Below are positions 17,201 through 34,500 of a DNA stretch of 64,000 nucleotides, one piece after another. Location of the stretch: the NCBI GenBank assembly GCA_964035545.1, contig OZ037773.1, positions 10,008,251 through 10,072,250 of the forward strand. The letters are read 5' to 3'. Below the pieces are notes generated by a model. It saw nothing but the letters and a program-made list of their open reading frames with translations. It did no database searches and was not told the DNA's origin. The translations under genes and the position numbers were made by a program. Position 1 is the stretch's first letter. Each line of letters opens with the position of its first letter. This stretch comes from Bugula neritina (lineage: Eukaryota; Bryozoa; Gymnolaemata; Cheilostomatida; Bugulidae).

Positions 17201-18172
17201 ATAGAATCACGCTGGAAAACCATAAGAAAGTCTGCAGTTTCAGTCATAGAGCATGAGATTGAGTAGTACTTTAAACATAACTTTGAAATTACACTCAATG
17301 TCAGCTACCAACTCAATGTGAGTGTCGGACTTATACTAAGAGTATTGTTTAGCAAGTGCAACCCAAAACTATCACCACGGCTATAGTTCTTTGTAACTTT
17401 GTAATTTTGGCCTTATTATGAGTACAGTGACTGAATCAGTAACTAAAACAGTGTCATTATTAGCATGTGCATCACTATCACTCTGATCTGAAATAACTAT
17501 CGCCATCACTATGATTATGACAATCAGTAATACACTAAATGACTAATACTAATAGTAATACTAATTGTATATGACAAGATAAATGTCAAAATGAGCTTAA
17601 ATATTTGCATTCATCAAATAATCTATACTCTTACAGTTAATTGAGTTATTGTTAATGTTTGTGATAATGTTGATGTGTCATACTTAATATTTACATTATA
17701 CTTGAGACTGTTACTGTTAGAGTAATAGTTATTGTTTCCATGCTTAATCCTTAAATTCAACTACTTAAAGTTGATGTAACTTAATTTATATCAAAATTAG
17801 ATTTAATTGTTAGTATTACTAAATTAACATTCAGATTGCCTAGAAGTAAATCATCATGGTCAATATGAATCTTTTTCATAACCGAAAAATAAAATTATTA
17901 ATAATTTAAAATAAAAATTGATTATAATATTAATATCAATATCGTAATGACAATCCTTATCAATAATTGATAATGAGCATCATTATGATTAAGGTTTACG
18001 ATATTAAGATTATTATTATAATCAATTTTTATTTTAAATTAAAATATCTGAACTGTCACTCACTCACTGTGAATATGAAATTGAACATCAATATGAATAT
18101 GAAAAGTATATTCATAGTTATATTGATTTGAATAGTTAAGAATGAACGTAATCATTTACCAGTCAGTTGCAT
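5229..18172 (-). CDS. RFX7: RFX7-type winged-helix transcription factor
   Basis: Coding exons, 5' to 3': 18172-18160, 15590-15524, 14632-14498, 14295-14121, 13040-12854, 12159-12060, 11811-11678, 8953-8787, 8438-8180, 7783-7405, 7128-7030, 6641-6511, 6120-5919, 5666-5472 and 5232-5229. They total 2247 nt, 748 residues, with every phase matching. The RFX DNA-binding domain is at about residues 42-120 and ends in [19 protein letters not shown], the RFX5/RFX7 form (KYCY rather than KYHY). Residues 131-192 match the RFX7 segment after the DNA-binding domain (LVCEWA..., [11 protein letters not shown]). The remainder is Ser/Thr/Pro/Gln-rich, as in RFX7. A basic KRKRNHS stretch near the C-terminus may be a nuclear localisation signal. 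It would act in the nucleus on X-box-like sites. It is much shorter than human RFX7 (about 1400 residues). The last, one-codon exon is uncertain. TEX9 lies divergently upstream. Confidence 0.92.
5279..5383. repeat. 20-bp minisatellite, about 5 copies
   Basis: The unit is acaacacagagcagcrtata. It lies in the proposed last intron of RFX7, close to the terminal acceptor. Confidence 0.9.
6900..7017. repeat. 20-bp minisatellite, about 6 copies
   Basis: The unit is agctagactgagtacctaac. On the RFX7 strand it starts about 15 nt after the exon 11 donor (boundary 7030). Confidence 0.9.
8008..8155. repeat. 30-bp minisatellite, about 5 copies
   Basis: Units contain taaccaatcaggttatctct and ctacctactctg. 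On the RFX7 strand it begins about 25 nt after the exon 9 donor (boundary 8180). Confidence 0.9.
8954..9112. repeat. 24-bp minisatellite carrying copies of the RFX7 exon 8 acceptor
   Basis: About seven units of ctacaagacacagtagaggt plus gttg. Read on the RFX7 strand, each ends in cttgtag/ca, the same as the true acceptor of exon 8 (boundary 8953). Confidence 0.93.
11523..11692. repeat. about 44-bp minisatellite duplicating the RFX7 exon 7 donor
   Basis: Four copies. Read on the RFX7 strand, each contains agagagtatgg/gttagttta or a close variant (agatagtgtgg/gttag), which is the end of exon 7 plus its donor. The first copy is the real exon end at 11678. Confidence 0.93.
11828..12015. repeat. 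25-bp minisatellite, about 7 copies
   Basis: Units read tatgtcatatattctacaca plus tctgt. The array fills most of RFX7 intron 6 and ends within about 20 nt of the exon 7 acceptor. Confidence 0.92.
13048..13357. repeat. irregular gagtgagtatggagtgagtg minisatellite
   Basis: A higher-order mix of gagtgagt and atggagtg motifs over about 310 bp, directly upstream of the RFX7 exon 5 acceptor (boundary 13040). Confidence 0.9.
13592..13668. repeat. 13-bp minisatellite, about 6 copies
   Basis: The unit is taggtactagtaa, inside RFX7 intron 4. Confidence 0.9.
14372..14497. repeat. 25-bp minisatellite at the RFX7 exon 3 donor
   Basis: Units are aatactgagtggaatactag plus ctggg. On the RFX7 strand the array starts inside the donor itself (gtcagtattcccagctag) and repeats the similar ctcagtattcccagctag. 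Confidence 0.92.
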
Positions 18173-18693
18173 TTTTTGTTTCCAGACACATAGAGCACAT
18201 CACATTGCTGACTGCAAAAGCTTCATCCAAGATAATGACAGCACAAGTAACAAGCTGAAGCCGGCTTGACATGACTAGTCTCACGCACCTGTGTTCGCGC
18301 AAGGGATTCTTTACGGAAACAGCTGACTATGAGTTATAGGTCAAGCTGACATACAAACGCGGCAACAACAAATTTTTGCACGTGCCCTTTATAAACGTCA
18401 TCAAACAACTAACGACATACCGTTTCATTTGAGACGTAAAACAGCATACGAAACCAGTTTCGGCAAACAAGATGGAACTCGACAAATGCTTAGTATTAAA
18501 TATACGATTTAAAACTAAATTATTGATTTTAAATTGATGTGAAATATTTATATCATCATTGCTACTATTTATTTTTGTTTTTCAATTTTTTTTGCTGCTA
18601 GCAAGGTGTGATTTTTTTTATCAAAGTTTCTACTTGGCATTTAATTTTACTCATTTTAATTTTTTTTACTTCTACTTCTAGTACTAGTAGTAC

Positions 18694-18727
<34 letters not shown>

Positions 18728-19603
18728 TCTACTAGTACTATTACTAATACTACCACTACTAGTGGTAGTTCTAGTACTACTAGTGCTACTACTACTAGTA
18801 GTAGTAGCTCTGCCTGTAGTTCAGTACTTCTACTTCTAGTATTACTACTACTACTAGTACTAGTACTAGTAGTAGTTTTACTTCCACAGTTCTACTTTTT
18901 CTTGTTCTAGTTTTTGATAGTCATACTAATGTGAATAGTTAAATTTAACTGTCTTCACTTAATTTCAATTTCATTAATTTATACTTGTTCCGAGAGTGAT
19001 AAATTTAAAATATTCATGGTAAAATTTGAAGTTAAACATTTTAATACCTATTAATTTTGTCATAGCAAATTAGGATTGTAATTAATATATGTTTGCTATT
19101 ATTATTATGCCGGAGTTGTAACCTGTAACTAGTTTAAAATTTTTTGTTGTTGTTTGTTAGCATTGTGATTGTTGCTAAAATATCAATGACTTTACTTATA
19201 ATTTGCTTTTTCTTCTAATTTTACTAAATTGGTGTAAATACTTACACTAAAAGTATTTTTAGTTTGGCATTCAAATTGTTGAAGTCATCATCATAAATGT
19301 CTTTCATCAGTTATGATACTTAAATTAATGCTATTGAATAGACTACTTATTGCAATGTCTACCATTAAATTTAAATTAATATTCTAACTCATCACATTTG
19401 TCAATTCACTACATTTTTAATTATACAGTCATTAATTTACTCGCTTTAATTGATTTAAGTTTAATAGATTGTCAGTGGTAATTGTCTTTCCGATTATGAA
19501 AGTAACATTGAGTAGTGTAATCGGTGTTCCTGATTCATTTATTTCTTCCTTACTTTACAATCACCAGTTTGGGTTGATTTGGCTCATAGCACTACTGTCA
19601 TTC
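18173..19603. promoter_or_regulatory. shared divergent promoter region of RFX7 and TEX9
   Basis: This 1.4-kb stretch separates the RFX7 start codon (minus strand) from the TEX9 start codon (plus strand). It must hold both 5' leaders and promoters. I see no convincing TATA box for either gene, in contrast to the secreted genes further right. A TAG/CTA trinucleotide-rich block (about 18670-18890) lies in the middle. The conserved head-to-head arrangement suggests, but does not prove, a bidirectional promoter. Confidence 0.45.
18670..18890. repeat. TAG/CTA trinucleotide-rich tract
   Basis: A pure (tag)n core near 18700-18726 with degenerate flanks of cta/tag triplets, in the RFX7-TEX9 spacer. 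The Ser/Thr-rich reading frame across it is an artefact. Confidence 0.9.
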
Positions 19604-25273
<5,670 letters not shown>

Positions 25274-26844
25274 GCAACAAGTAACATGGCGTGGTATAGT
25301 AGCCCTCCCTTCTATGGGGGACATTTGAGCACTTGGGCTATGCTCAATGAGACAGTAACATTCCTAGCATTTAATAATGCTGTGAGTTTTCTACTCAGTC
25401 TAATCTTATAGTCCGTCCGCCAGTGATAGTTAGTAGTTATTCACATTCTATGAAATAATTTGCTATTACTATTCACTCTGCAATACAGTTTTTCAATCAT
25501 TTTGGAGTTGTCTTCTTTTTGTTTACCTATTGATTATACCTTGTAGTTGTCCGCCCAACATTGTATGTGTTTAGGTTATATATGTATCTCCTCACTATTC
25601 CAGGGTCTGTACACTTTCTATGTTATTTGAAGAGTGTTTGTGTATGCGCCAGTCTGAGCTACTGTACTATCCCTATAAATGGCTATTCTAGTGTATAACC
25701 CCTGGTTAATCTCATAATACTAACAATGCAAATATTTGGGGGAACATTTTTATAATTCTAGTATAAATTACAGCATCACGAATTGTTCAGATTGTAGAAA
25801 ATAAGAAATGTTATGGTTTGGTGTTCATTTGTATATTTTCAGTCTTGCTAATTTTTAGTAGAAATAAGATCAACGTGAAAAACTAAAATAGATGAATATG
25901 TATAAATTTCTCCAATTGCAGATTTGTTGCTGTAAACTCATTGCCCACTGAGTTAGCTACTGCCAGCTGAATCTTTTACTTCACTAAGTTACTGTAATCA
26001 AATGACCGAACTAACATAATTCAAGTAGTCATCATGAAAGCACCGCTCACTAAATTATCACACATTAGTTGCTCGAGAGAATAGAAAACAAGTGACTGTA
26101 ACAGACTGAGTTGGTTTAAGTAATTACTCCATAAGCTGTCTATAAAACTTTCTTGTAAGTTTCATTATTTGGGGTGAAAATGCATTGTTCTTTTGTTGAA
26201 TGTCTAACTGATTCAAAGTGAATTTGAATCAACACAATTGGTTTTGCTTCTTTGTTTTTAACAATATCAAATTTCATTGCTCACTGTTTGAACATTTTCA
26301 ATGCTATTTGTTTGTTATGATTTAAATATTTTTTGTTCTAAATTATATAACTTGAAACCAAGGTAGGCAAGGAGTGGATCTAAAAAGTTTTTTCTTGTTG
26401 AAATGACGTATTGGTAAACACTTCTCTCTCAACATTTTATTGTAGAAATGGCTTCAATTGTTTTAATTAGTTGGCTTCAATAATATATGAGATACACTTT
26501 ATTTGAATATGATTTATAACATAAACATGATTTCTATATAAACCCCTTTAACTCCGCCCACATATGGCAGCCCAACATAGTTTATTTTGGTCTATTCAGT
26601 TAGCAAGCAATCTCTACCTAATGGCTACTGGGTTAGTACACTCCCAGTAGTTGTCGTGTTTCTCCTCTGCTCTCTTGAACTAAGAGGTAAGTTTATTCTA
26701 TTCAATGTGTGTTGCTCTACAGTTTTGTATTCCTTGCTTTCCTTCTGCCTGGACATTCAGAAATCTCAACATGTTATTTGGGAAGTGGTTAGTTTGATAT
26801 ACTGTCGCACTAACTAAAGCGCTTCCTTTGAGAACAGGAAGTCA

Positions 26845-27511
26845 ATGGCTCATTATACCCGAGCCTCCAGTGCCAAGTCGCACCTCAGTCGAGTTTCAAG
26901 TGCCAAGTCCCACGTTAGCCGAGTTCAGAGTGCCAAGACTCATCTCACGGATGGTGAGACTTTAGGGGATGCGTACGTAAATGAGGTCAGCGATGCCTTT
27001 CTTACAGAGGTTGAGACGGACAGCGACAGAGAAGATGATCAGCCAGTAGAAGGTTAGCAGAACTTTTAGAATGAGTTTTTGTAGACTGATGAGCTGAATA
27101 CTCACTGTGGGTCATAACAAGTTGGGACTCGGTCTAAATATTGTGCATTTTTAAAGGAAGAAGGATATAATATGTACATGCACCACAGTTTCCAGAATAT
27201 TTCAACTATTCAAGTGCATACATATAACTGGGACAAATTTTGGTAAAGAAACAGTTTGACATTCTGATCAACATTTGTTGGGTTGTACTCTAAAGTAGAC
27301 TTCTGTTTGAGATTTGGGATTTTCCATACAGTTTATTTGTTGGCTGTTCCAGAAACTGGGTCAGGAGATGCAAAAGGAAATGCAATCAGCAGTGATAGTG
27401 AAGAAGGAAGTGACAGCGAGAGTGAACCCGCAGAGCCGTCTAGAGACAGCAGCTCTGATTATGACACTGACTTGGAGACTGAACTAGGTCTGTCTGTTTG
27501 TCTCTGCTCTG

Positions 27512-27603
<92 letters not shown>

Positions 27604-30600
27604 CTCTTCCCCAGGTTTAGTGTTTGTATATAAAGTGACACTGTTAGTTGTGCTGCTGCTAGTAATACACACCTGGGGGTCGTCTTCTTTCTATGTGTAT
27701 ATGTGGAGTTGTTTTACCATGAGACATCATTGTAGATCTGTTGTAGAATCAGAAGCTAAACTAGAAGATCTCACTGGCGTGGAGCTGTACCTGAAGCTAT
27801 GTGAGAAACTATCCATAGTTCCGTTGTCATGCGTGAAATCTAACATCAACAAAACACACTTCCACATGCCTCATCGGGGTATTGGAGCCAGAGGTGTGCA
27901 AGCTCTCACACCCCCCATTTCGGTTAGTTACCCCCATTTCGGTTAGTTACTCGTGTATGGATATTTCGTGTTCACACTGATACTGTTTAAACTCTGAATT
28001 CAAGTGTGTTGGTAATGGAACTGTATAAAATTATGATGTCAAACTTGCAGCTCAAAGAAAATTTGTGATACAGAATAATTATTAGAATTATATGACACAT
28101 GCTGCAGGTAGTTGACATTGTTTAATTTAGGTTACAGTTAGTCAAATGTGCAAATTATGATGATTATAAATAAATATTGTTTTTAATTAACCAACAGTTG
28201 AAATTGCTAGTTATTTTATTTACTCTTTTTACATTTCTTCAAATTATTGCATCACAATCAACATCTAACCTGTTTTCTGATTGGTAGCAAAGTCCTAATG
28301 CCAGGTACCTGAATCTAATGAATAATATGATTGGTCCAGACGGCTGCAGTTATCTCTCTCAAATTGTTAATTCTAATGTCTACATCACAGAACTAGTGAG
28401 TATAAATTTTCCAGTCTTGTGCTTTAAGCCTGTTTAAATACTAGTACTATTACTTATAATACCAGTATCATTATTGCCAATACTGTACAATACTACTCCT
28501 GCTGCTTCTGCTGCTGCTAGTAGTACTACTACATATATTAGTATTAGAACTAATATTACTTATATTACTGATACTAGGAGTAGCATTTTATTTTATATTT
28601 GAAATTTGTGAAACTTCTGTTGAACATCTCTACTAAGAACTAAAATCGCAGATATTATCCTTTAGCTATATATTATTGAGCAGAAGTAGAAACTTGTTTA
28701 TATGCTTGAAGTGTATTTGTAGAACCTGTCCTACAACCAGCTGGGCTCCAGGGGGATGACTGAGCTGTGTTTACCCATCAGAGATAGCTCAACTCTAGTC
28801 AATGTGGATATATCAAGTAGGTTACTCTAGATATCAATTGAGTTAATCTAGATATCATACTGGGTTACTGTAGACATCAATTGAGTTACTATAGACATCA
28901 AGTAAGAACTCAAGGCATCAAATAGGTGACTCTAGAGGTTAAGTGAACTAACGAGGCACGAAAAATGACTCTACAAGTATAAGAAGTTGATTTAGATATC
29001 AAGTAAAGACTAGAGACATCAAGTACACACAATTCTAGTCATGCCAGACAGGGTAGATAACTTCAGTTTATGTTATATTACTCAATAGTGGCTGTCTTTG
29101 CAGATAATGATTTTGAAGATAAAGATGCACCTCTCATAGCTGACATCATTGAGGTAAGTGAATAGGTCTTGTAGTAAATACAGTAAGTATCTTAACTCAC
29201 TGTACAGTCAATATCTTAACTTACTATACAGTCATTGCCTTAAATCACTGTACAGTCATTGCCTTAACCTGTTTAATTGTACAGTTCAGCTTATATGTTA
29301 TTACTTGTTATTTTACTTGATATTTCTAATAATGACAAATTATCCAATTTTGTTTTGCATTACAGAACAACATTAGCCTGAGGAGTCTAAACCTCAGTAA
29401 GAATATGTTCTCGATTGAGGCTGGGAAGATCCTCGGCGTTGCAATAGCCAACAATGACACTCTGGAGAGTTTGGATATCAGCTGGAACGCCATCAGGCTG
29501 GCTGGGGCAGAGGCGTTTGCCAAGGGGGTTGCCGTGAGTGTTTAGTGTAACTAGTTGAGAATTGTCTACGCCCTCCCGGGCACTGTTACAATATCATTGT
29601 AGAACTTAAGACTTCCTGTTTCTGCTGACATAAGTACATAATTGAAAATGTCTGTGGAATATTCTAGAATTTGAATCAGCGAGTCTAAAAATGCAGAATC
29701 TTAAAAAATTAGCTTGAGGGTCCCACAAGCCATTAATTCTAACGTAACTAAGTCTCTGGTACCTTTCAACTTCACTTAGCTTGAGGATTTCACACGTTAA
29801 TTATTCTAAAGTAACTAAACTTTCTCAACTTCACAGGGCAACCTTGGCCTGAAGACTTTGAACCTGTCTATGAATGGTTTCTCCACTGAGGGTACGAGAG
29901 CCATAGGCATTGCCCTCTCCCTCAACAAGTATCTTGAGAACCTGGACCTCAGCTATAACCGAGTATCCAATGCTGCCGCTGTCGACTTTGCTCGATATTT
30001 CAAGATTAACTGCACTCTTAGAACTGTGAAGGTAGGAAAGCTGGTTCTCTATGTATAACTGGTTGTATAGAGAATGCTTGCTGTGTAACAGAGGAAGACA
30101 ATTATCTTATTTCATCAATTCTTCGAGACTATAGGAAATATTTTTCCAATAAACTTTCTTATATTAAATTCTAAATTATTTTAGTAGGTGACTTGTTTTA
30201 TTTTCAAATACTCCACTGTTTAATGTTAGCAGTTGTGCTAGTGAACTGTAGTTTATACTCAGTTGCAAGTTTTGGTGTCATAAAACTCTTTAAACTTTAC
30301 TTTTAAACTTTCCTAGTTATATTCTCTTTCTCAGCTATGTATAGTGTTATCCTGTTACAGCTTTACACTCAATAATATCATCATAACGACTTTGTTTGTG
30401 AAAAAAGAACCCTTTGTTAGTTGAAACTGTTAGAAAGGTGCTCCAAGCGGTCAGTGCTATTATGTGTTGATTATTCCATATTTTTTGGTTTCTCTTGCAA
30501 TGCAGCTACTAGTTCGTAGCAATATGTTGTCTCTGAGCGGGAAAACCAACTTACACTATTGGTAAGCTTTAGGAAACTAATGGCAGTCAGACTTTCTATT

Positions 30601-32991
30601 CCCCCTGAAATAGTATAACAGTCTTTACTTTAAGGTTTAATAATTTTACTTTCCTTCTATTTGAAGCTGTTTGGGAATCCTATCATGTACGACGGGGCCC
30701 AGGAAATCCTCAAAACTATTGCGGAGAATGAGAGATCCGTGGTCCATTCTCTAGACCTCACTGTACGTATTTCTAGACTTCACTGTATCTATCTTTAGAT
30801 CTCACTGTATGTATCTATAGATCTCACTGTATCTCTACTTCCTTCATTTCCTGTTTGCAGGGTCTGATGGTACACCAGGAGTTTGTAGATTTGGTGAAAT
30901 CTCTGAACGCCGAGAGACCATTTTACGCTGAATACGGAGTTGTCTCCCAGGGCAAGAATATTGAGGGCACTGTAGACAGGTACCCGTACATTAGTACACA
31001 GTTTTGTTGAGATCTCAGTCTACTCTATATTCTGATTAAGTATGTCTTCTCGAAGCATATTATCCGGGTTGTAGTCAATGGAAGAGATTTGACTTGTGAA
31101 ATGATATGATTTGTTACTGAAGAGTTATTTTTAGCTAAACTTGTAGAACCCTGGCTAATTATGTAATTGTTTCAAAGAAGGCTTCTTCTTGGATGACCTG
31201 CTGACTCTGTAGATTTGCTGACAAGAATCCTCTGGAGATTCTGCTGATATTTATGGGGGAGCAGAACCTGCGTCTCGTAGACTTGTTCCGTACCTTTGAT
31301 AAGGATCAGAGTGGAGGACTGACCAGAGACGAGTTTATAGTTGGCCTTCAGGTATAGAGTGGAGGTGTATAGATCTGCTGGTAAATACTTGGGGGGCTAA
31401 TAGAGCGTCCCCTACTGAATACTACTGTATGTCTCAGTTTAATGGTTACTCTGTTGTAGGAAATCAACACTCCATTGTCTCGGTCTCAACTGGACGAGTT
31501 ACTCGACATGCTGGATAAAGACGGCGATGGCGAGATTGACTTGAAGTGAGTAACTCAAGTTCTTGTTCAAGTAACCCAACAGTAGAATAAAGTGTATACT
31601 TGAGTTATTATTCTATATTATATGTCTGACAATCTCTATCCTAAGACATCGTCTGTAAGCAGTAATCTGTAGATCATTAACATCTACTTGGCCTTGCAAC
31701 TAAATGTCAAAAGTATATCCTATTATCGGTTTGAAAACACTTTGTCCTAATCAGTAGAGAGTGGCAGCAAAATCGCATAAATTCAGATTGATTTGATACC
31801 AAATAAATTAGGGCTTGTGAATTGTGTGTATGTATTCATTGTGTAAATTGTATTTGTGCTTTGTTTGCTGCAATAATTGCTAAATTACCTTTACTATGAG
31901 TAATGGAGTGAGATATTTGGTTGTGAGGGTGAAGACTGGAGAGGGTGGCAGACGTTTATCATGTTACATAGAGATACCTTCATTTTAAGCAAATCACTAA
32001 AACTACACCAATATTTAAAATACTGGAGTATTATATTCAATTTCTTATTTTGAATTCTGCTTTGATTTTTAATGTGTTTAGATTTGAATGATTATTCGTA
32101 GTTCTATGTTCAAGCAGTTGTGGTGGTTAAGACATCAATGCAGCGTTGATGCTTCATACAGAAGTTTACAGTTAGAGCTCATTGTCTTCTGCAGGGAGAT
32201 TCTCAACATCAACAGAGAGTACAGAGACATCAAGATGAAGGCCAGCAGGTTTGTACAAGAGGAGAAACTGCAGAAGAAACTGGAGAAAGAAGGAAAGAAA
32301 GAGACGGAACTTGAAGCCTTCACTAAAGAAGCTTTGGCTATTAAGCAAAGATCTCAGACTACAGTAGGAGAGACGACTACCGAGGCTTTTGGTGAGTGCG
32401 AGATAAGAGTCTAGTATAGCTGTGAGTAAATGATTCGGCATTTTGTGGTAAATGAGATTAAGTTGCTACAAGGTTTACTAGAAACTATTTACCTAGTAGT
32501 GCCCTGCTTACCGAGTACCGAATGTGATTCACTACTTGGTAACCTACTCTCTTGTTTACGATGTTTCAAGTCTATAAAAAATTATGAGAAAGAGGCTGTA
32601 GAGCCGTCATTCCTTACTTTAACATTCTTTGATTGCCATGAAGTCACTTGATTAAACTATGAAACTGATTGGCTCTAAGAGTCTGTTTTTACTGTTAGAC
32701 ATTATTTACTGCAAACTCATATATTTATTTTCATACTGCATGGTCAATAATTTAATAGGTGCAGGAGCGTCCAATCAGATCTCTTCTATTAGTGCCCCGC
32801 CCACTGCTATGGCAGACGGTATGAAGACTCTGGACGATACAGATGGAGGTGAGACGTCTGCAGAAGTACCGGCTGAGCAGACGTCTCAGTTTACTGTTAC
32901 TAAAGAAGAAGCAGAAGAACTCAACGCTCAAGTAAAGACTATCAAAACTAAGGGGGCACTTTCTATGTGGAAGAGCAAAGCTCTTGTGTGA
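26845..32991 (+). CDS. LRRC74A: LRRC74A-like protein: leucine-rich repeats plus two EF-hands
   Basis: Fourteen exons: 26845-27052, 27353-27487, 27747-27922, 28288-28395, 28723-28816, 29104-29153, 29366-29533, 29837-30031, 30667-30762, 30861-30979, 31213-31351, 31460-31545, 32195-32391 and 32759-32991. The CDS is 2004 nt, 667 residues. An Ser-rich start with SAKSH repeats (1-40) is followed by an acidic Ser/Glu stretch (70-115). The LRRC74-type entry segment (YLKLCEKLSIVPLS, then the HRGIGARGVQAL repeat) leads into about seven ribonuclease-inhibitor-type LRRs (130-410; for example LKTLNLSMNGFSTEGTRAIG). Two canonical EF-hand loops follow at 479-490 (DKDQSGGLTRDE) and 515-526 (DKDGDGEIDLKE), then a charged helix. 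Cytosolic, calcium-binding and perhaps ciliary is inference. Which LRRC74 paralogue is orthologous is not settled. The poly(A) signal AATAAA is at 33058-33063. Confidence 0.93.
27518..27600. repeat. (TC)n microsatellite
   Basis: About 41 TC units, starting 31 nt after the LRRC74-like exon 2 donor. Confidence 0.97.
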
Positions 32992-33064
32992 TGGAGGAAA
33001 GGAAGTCATCTTAACTTTCTATTGCTTAGCAACATCATAAACATTTCACATTTCTGGAATAAAT

Positions 33065-34500
33065 AATGAGAGGTTTCATTAAAAGAAATTTACAAACGTT
33101 ATTCTTTCCTTGTATGAATTTCAAAATTTGATAGGTATTTTTATAGAAATGTTATTTAACAAGAAAAAGCAGTCCACTCGCTTTTTATGCAGAGATTGGC
33201 ATTTTGCTCAGTTCCTCTTCTTGTCCACAACAATTTTGTCACAAGTTATGCCATTATTTATTGCTTCATGCTTCTTATGCTTTGCAGTCTGTTTGATATA
33301 ATCTTTCAAGCCTCACATGCACCAATTATATTTATAATTATAATAAATAATCTTTTAAACTGCCATTGGAATAACAAGTGAAGTTGGAGTTGCAAGGTGG
33401 GGATAATTTAACATCAATTTGTTGGTTCAAGAAAGTAAGGCATTGCCCAGGATGTGATGTAAGAAAGGCAGTATACAGGATGTGATGTAGTGAAGGCAGT
33501 ATACAGGATGTGATGTAGTGAAGGAAGTATACAGGATGTGATGTAGTGAAAGCAGTATATACAGGATGTGATGTAGTGAAGGCAGTATACAGGATGTAAT
33601 GTAGTGAAGGCAGTATATACAGGATGTGATGTAGTGAAGGCAGTATATACATTTAGCAAAACTTGATAAGTGAGAATTTTTTAAATTTATGAAAAAATAA
33701 ATAAAAATTAAAAACACTGCCAACTTAGCGTCAACTATATATGCCTTGGCAGGTTTATGTTAACAACTCACTCAAAGAGTTATTATTCAGTCAGTTTGCA
33801 TTTATTCATAGGTTTAGCTCTTAGAAATGATGAAAGCCATGACTTTTGGAATTAAATTTTGTAGCAATCCTAAATATGTGTGTAATAATTTGAAGGGATT
33901 GCACTAATTATATGTCCGACTGAGTAAATTATTATATTAAATCATATCTGTTTTACGGGTAGGTAGTAGTTTCTGCACCAAGTAGAAGGCATTCTGTTTT
34001 AGTCAGCACACTGCAAGAACTCAACGTCACTCTCTGCAATTTACAACAAAATTTTATACTTAGACTTTGAGATTCATGTTTTATTGACACTAGTTTGAGA
34101 AATAAAGTTTTCACATAATCGTATTAAACATTTAAACAACGTACAAGAGTAAACCACACGCATATAGTAAAGTATATAATTATAGTAAGCCACACGTATA
34201 GTAAACCATATTACAAGCAACACATACTAATTTATTCAAGTAAATTTTAGATTTATTTCTGAAATATAACATGGCATATGGTTATGCTGCTTTTAAACAC
34301 ATGTATTTTTGTACATGCTATAATACAACATGCCAAACCTATTAACACTTTAGAGTCTCTGTTAAATATAATGTTTCATGGGTAGTTTTTAGTACTATTA
34401 TTACAGACAATATTTCTATAACAAACAAACCATTATAACAGACTATAGACTGTGAGTATATGTAAAGTGGTTAATGTTACTATAAAACAGAGACCACAGA
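33065..34500. other. intergenic between LRRC74-like and CBM14 genes
   Basis: This is the convergent spacer, holding the 3' ends of both genes. Apart from the minisatellite at 33440-33652, no gene or RNA could be supported. Confidence 0.6.
33440..33652. repeat. 28-bp minisatellite, about 7 copies
   Basis: The unit is gatgtgatgtagtgaaggca plus gtatacag, with a two-base ta insertion in some copies. It lies between genes. Antisense reading frames here are repeat artefacts. Confidence 0.93.

Noticed and set aside
26587-26817. Hydrophobic 76-residue frame upstream of the LRRC74-like start
   Set aside because: No family match and no joining frame; more likely leader or intron sequence.
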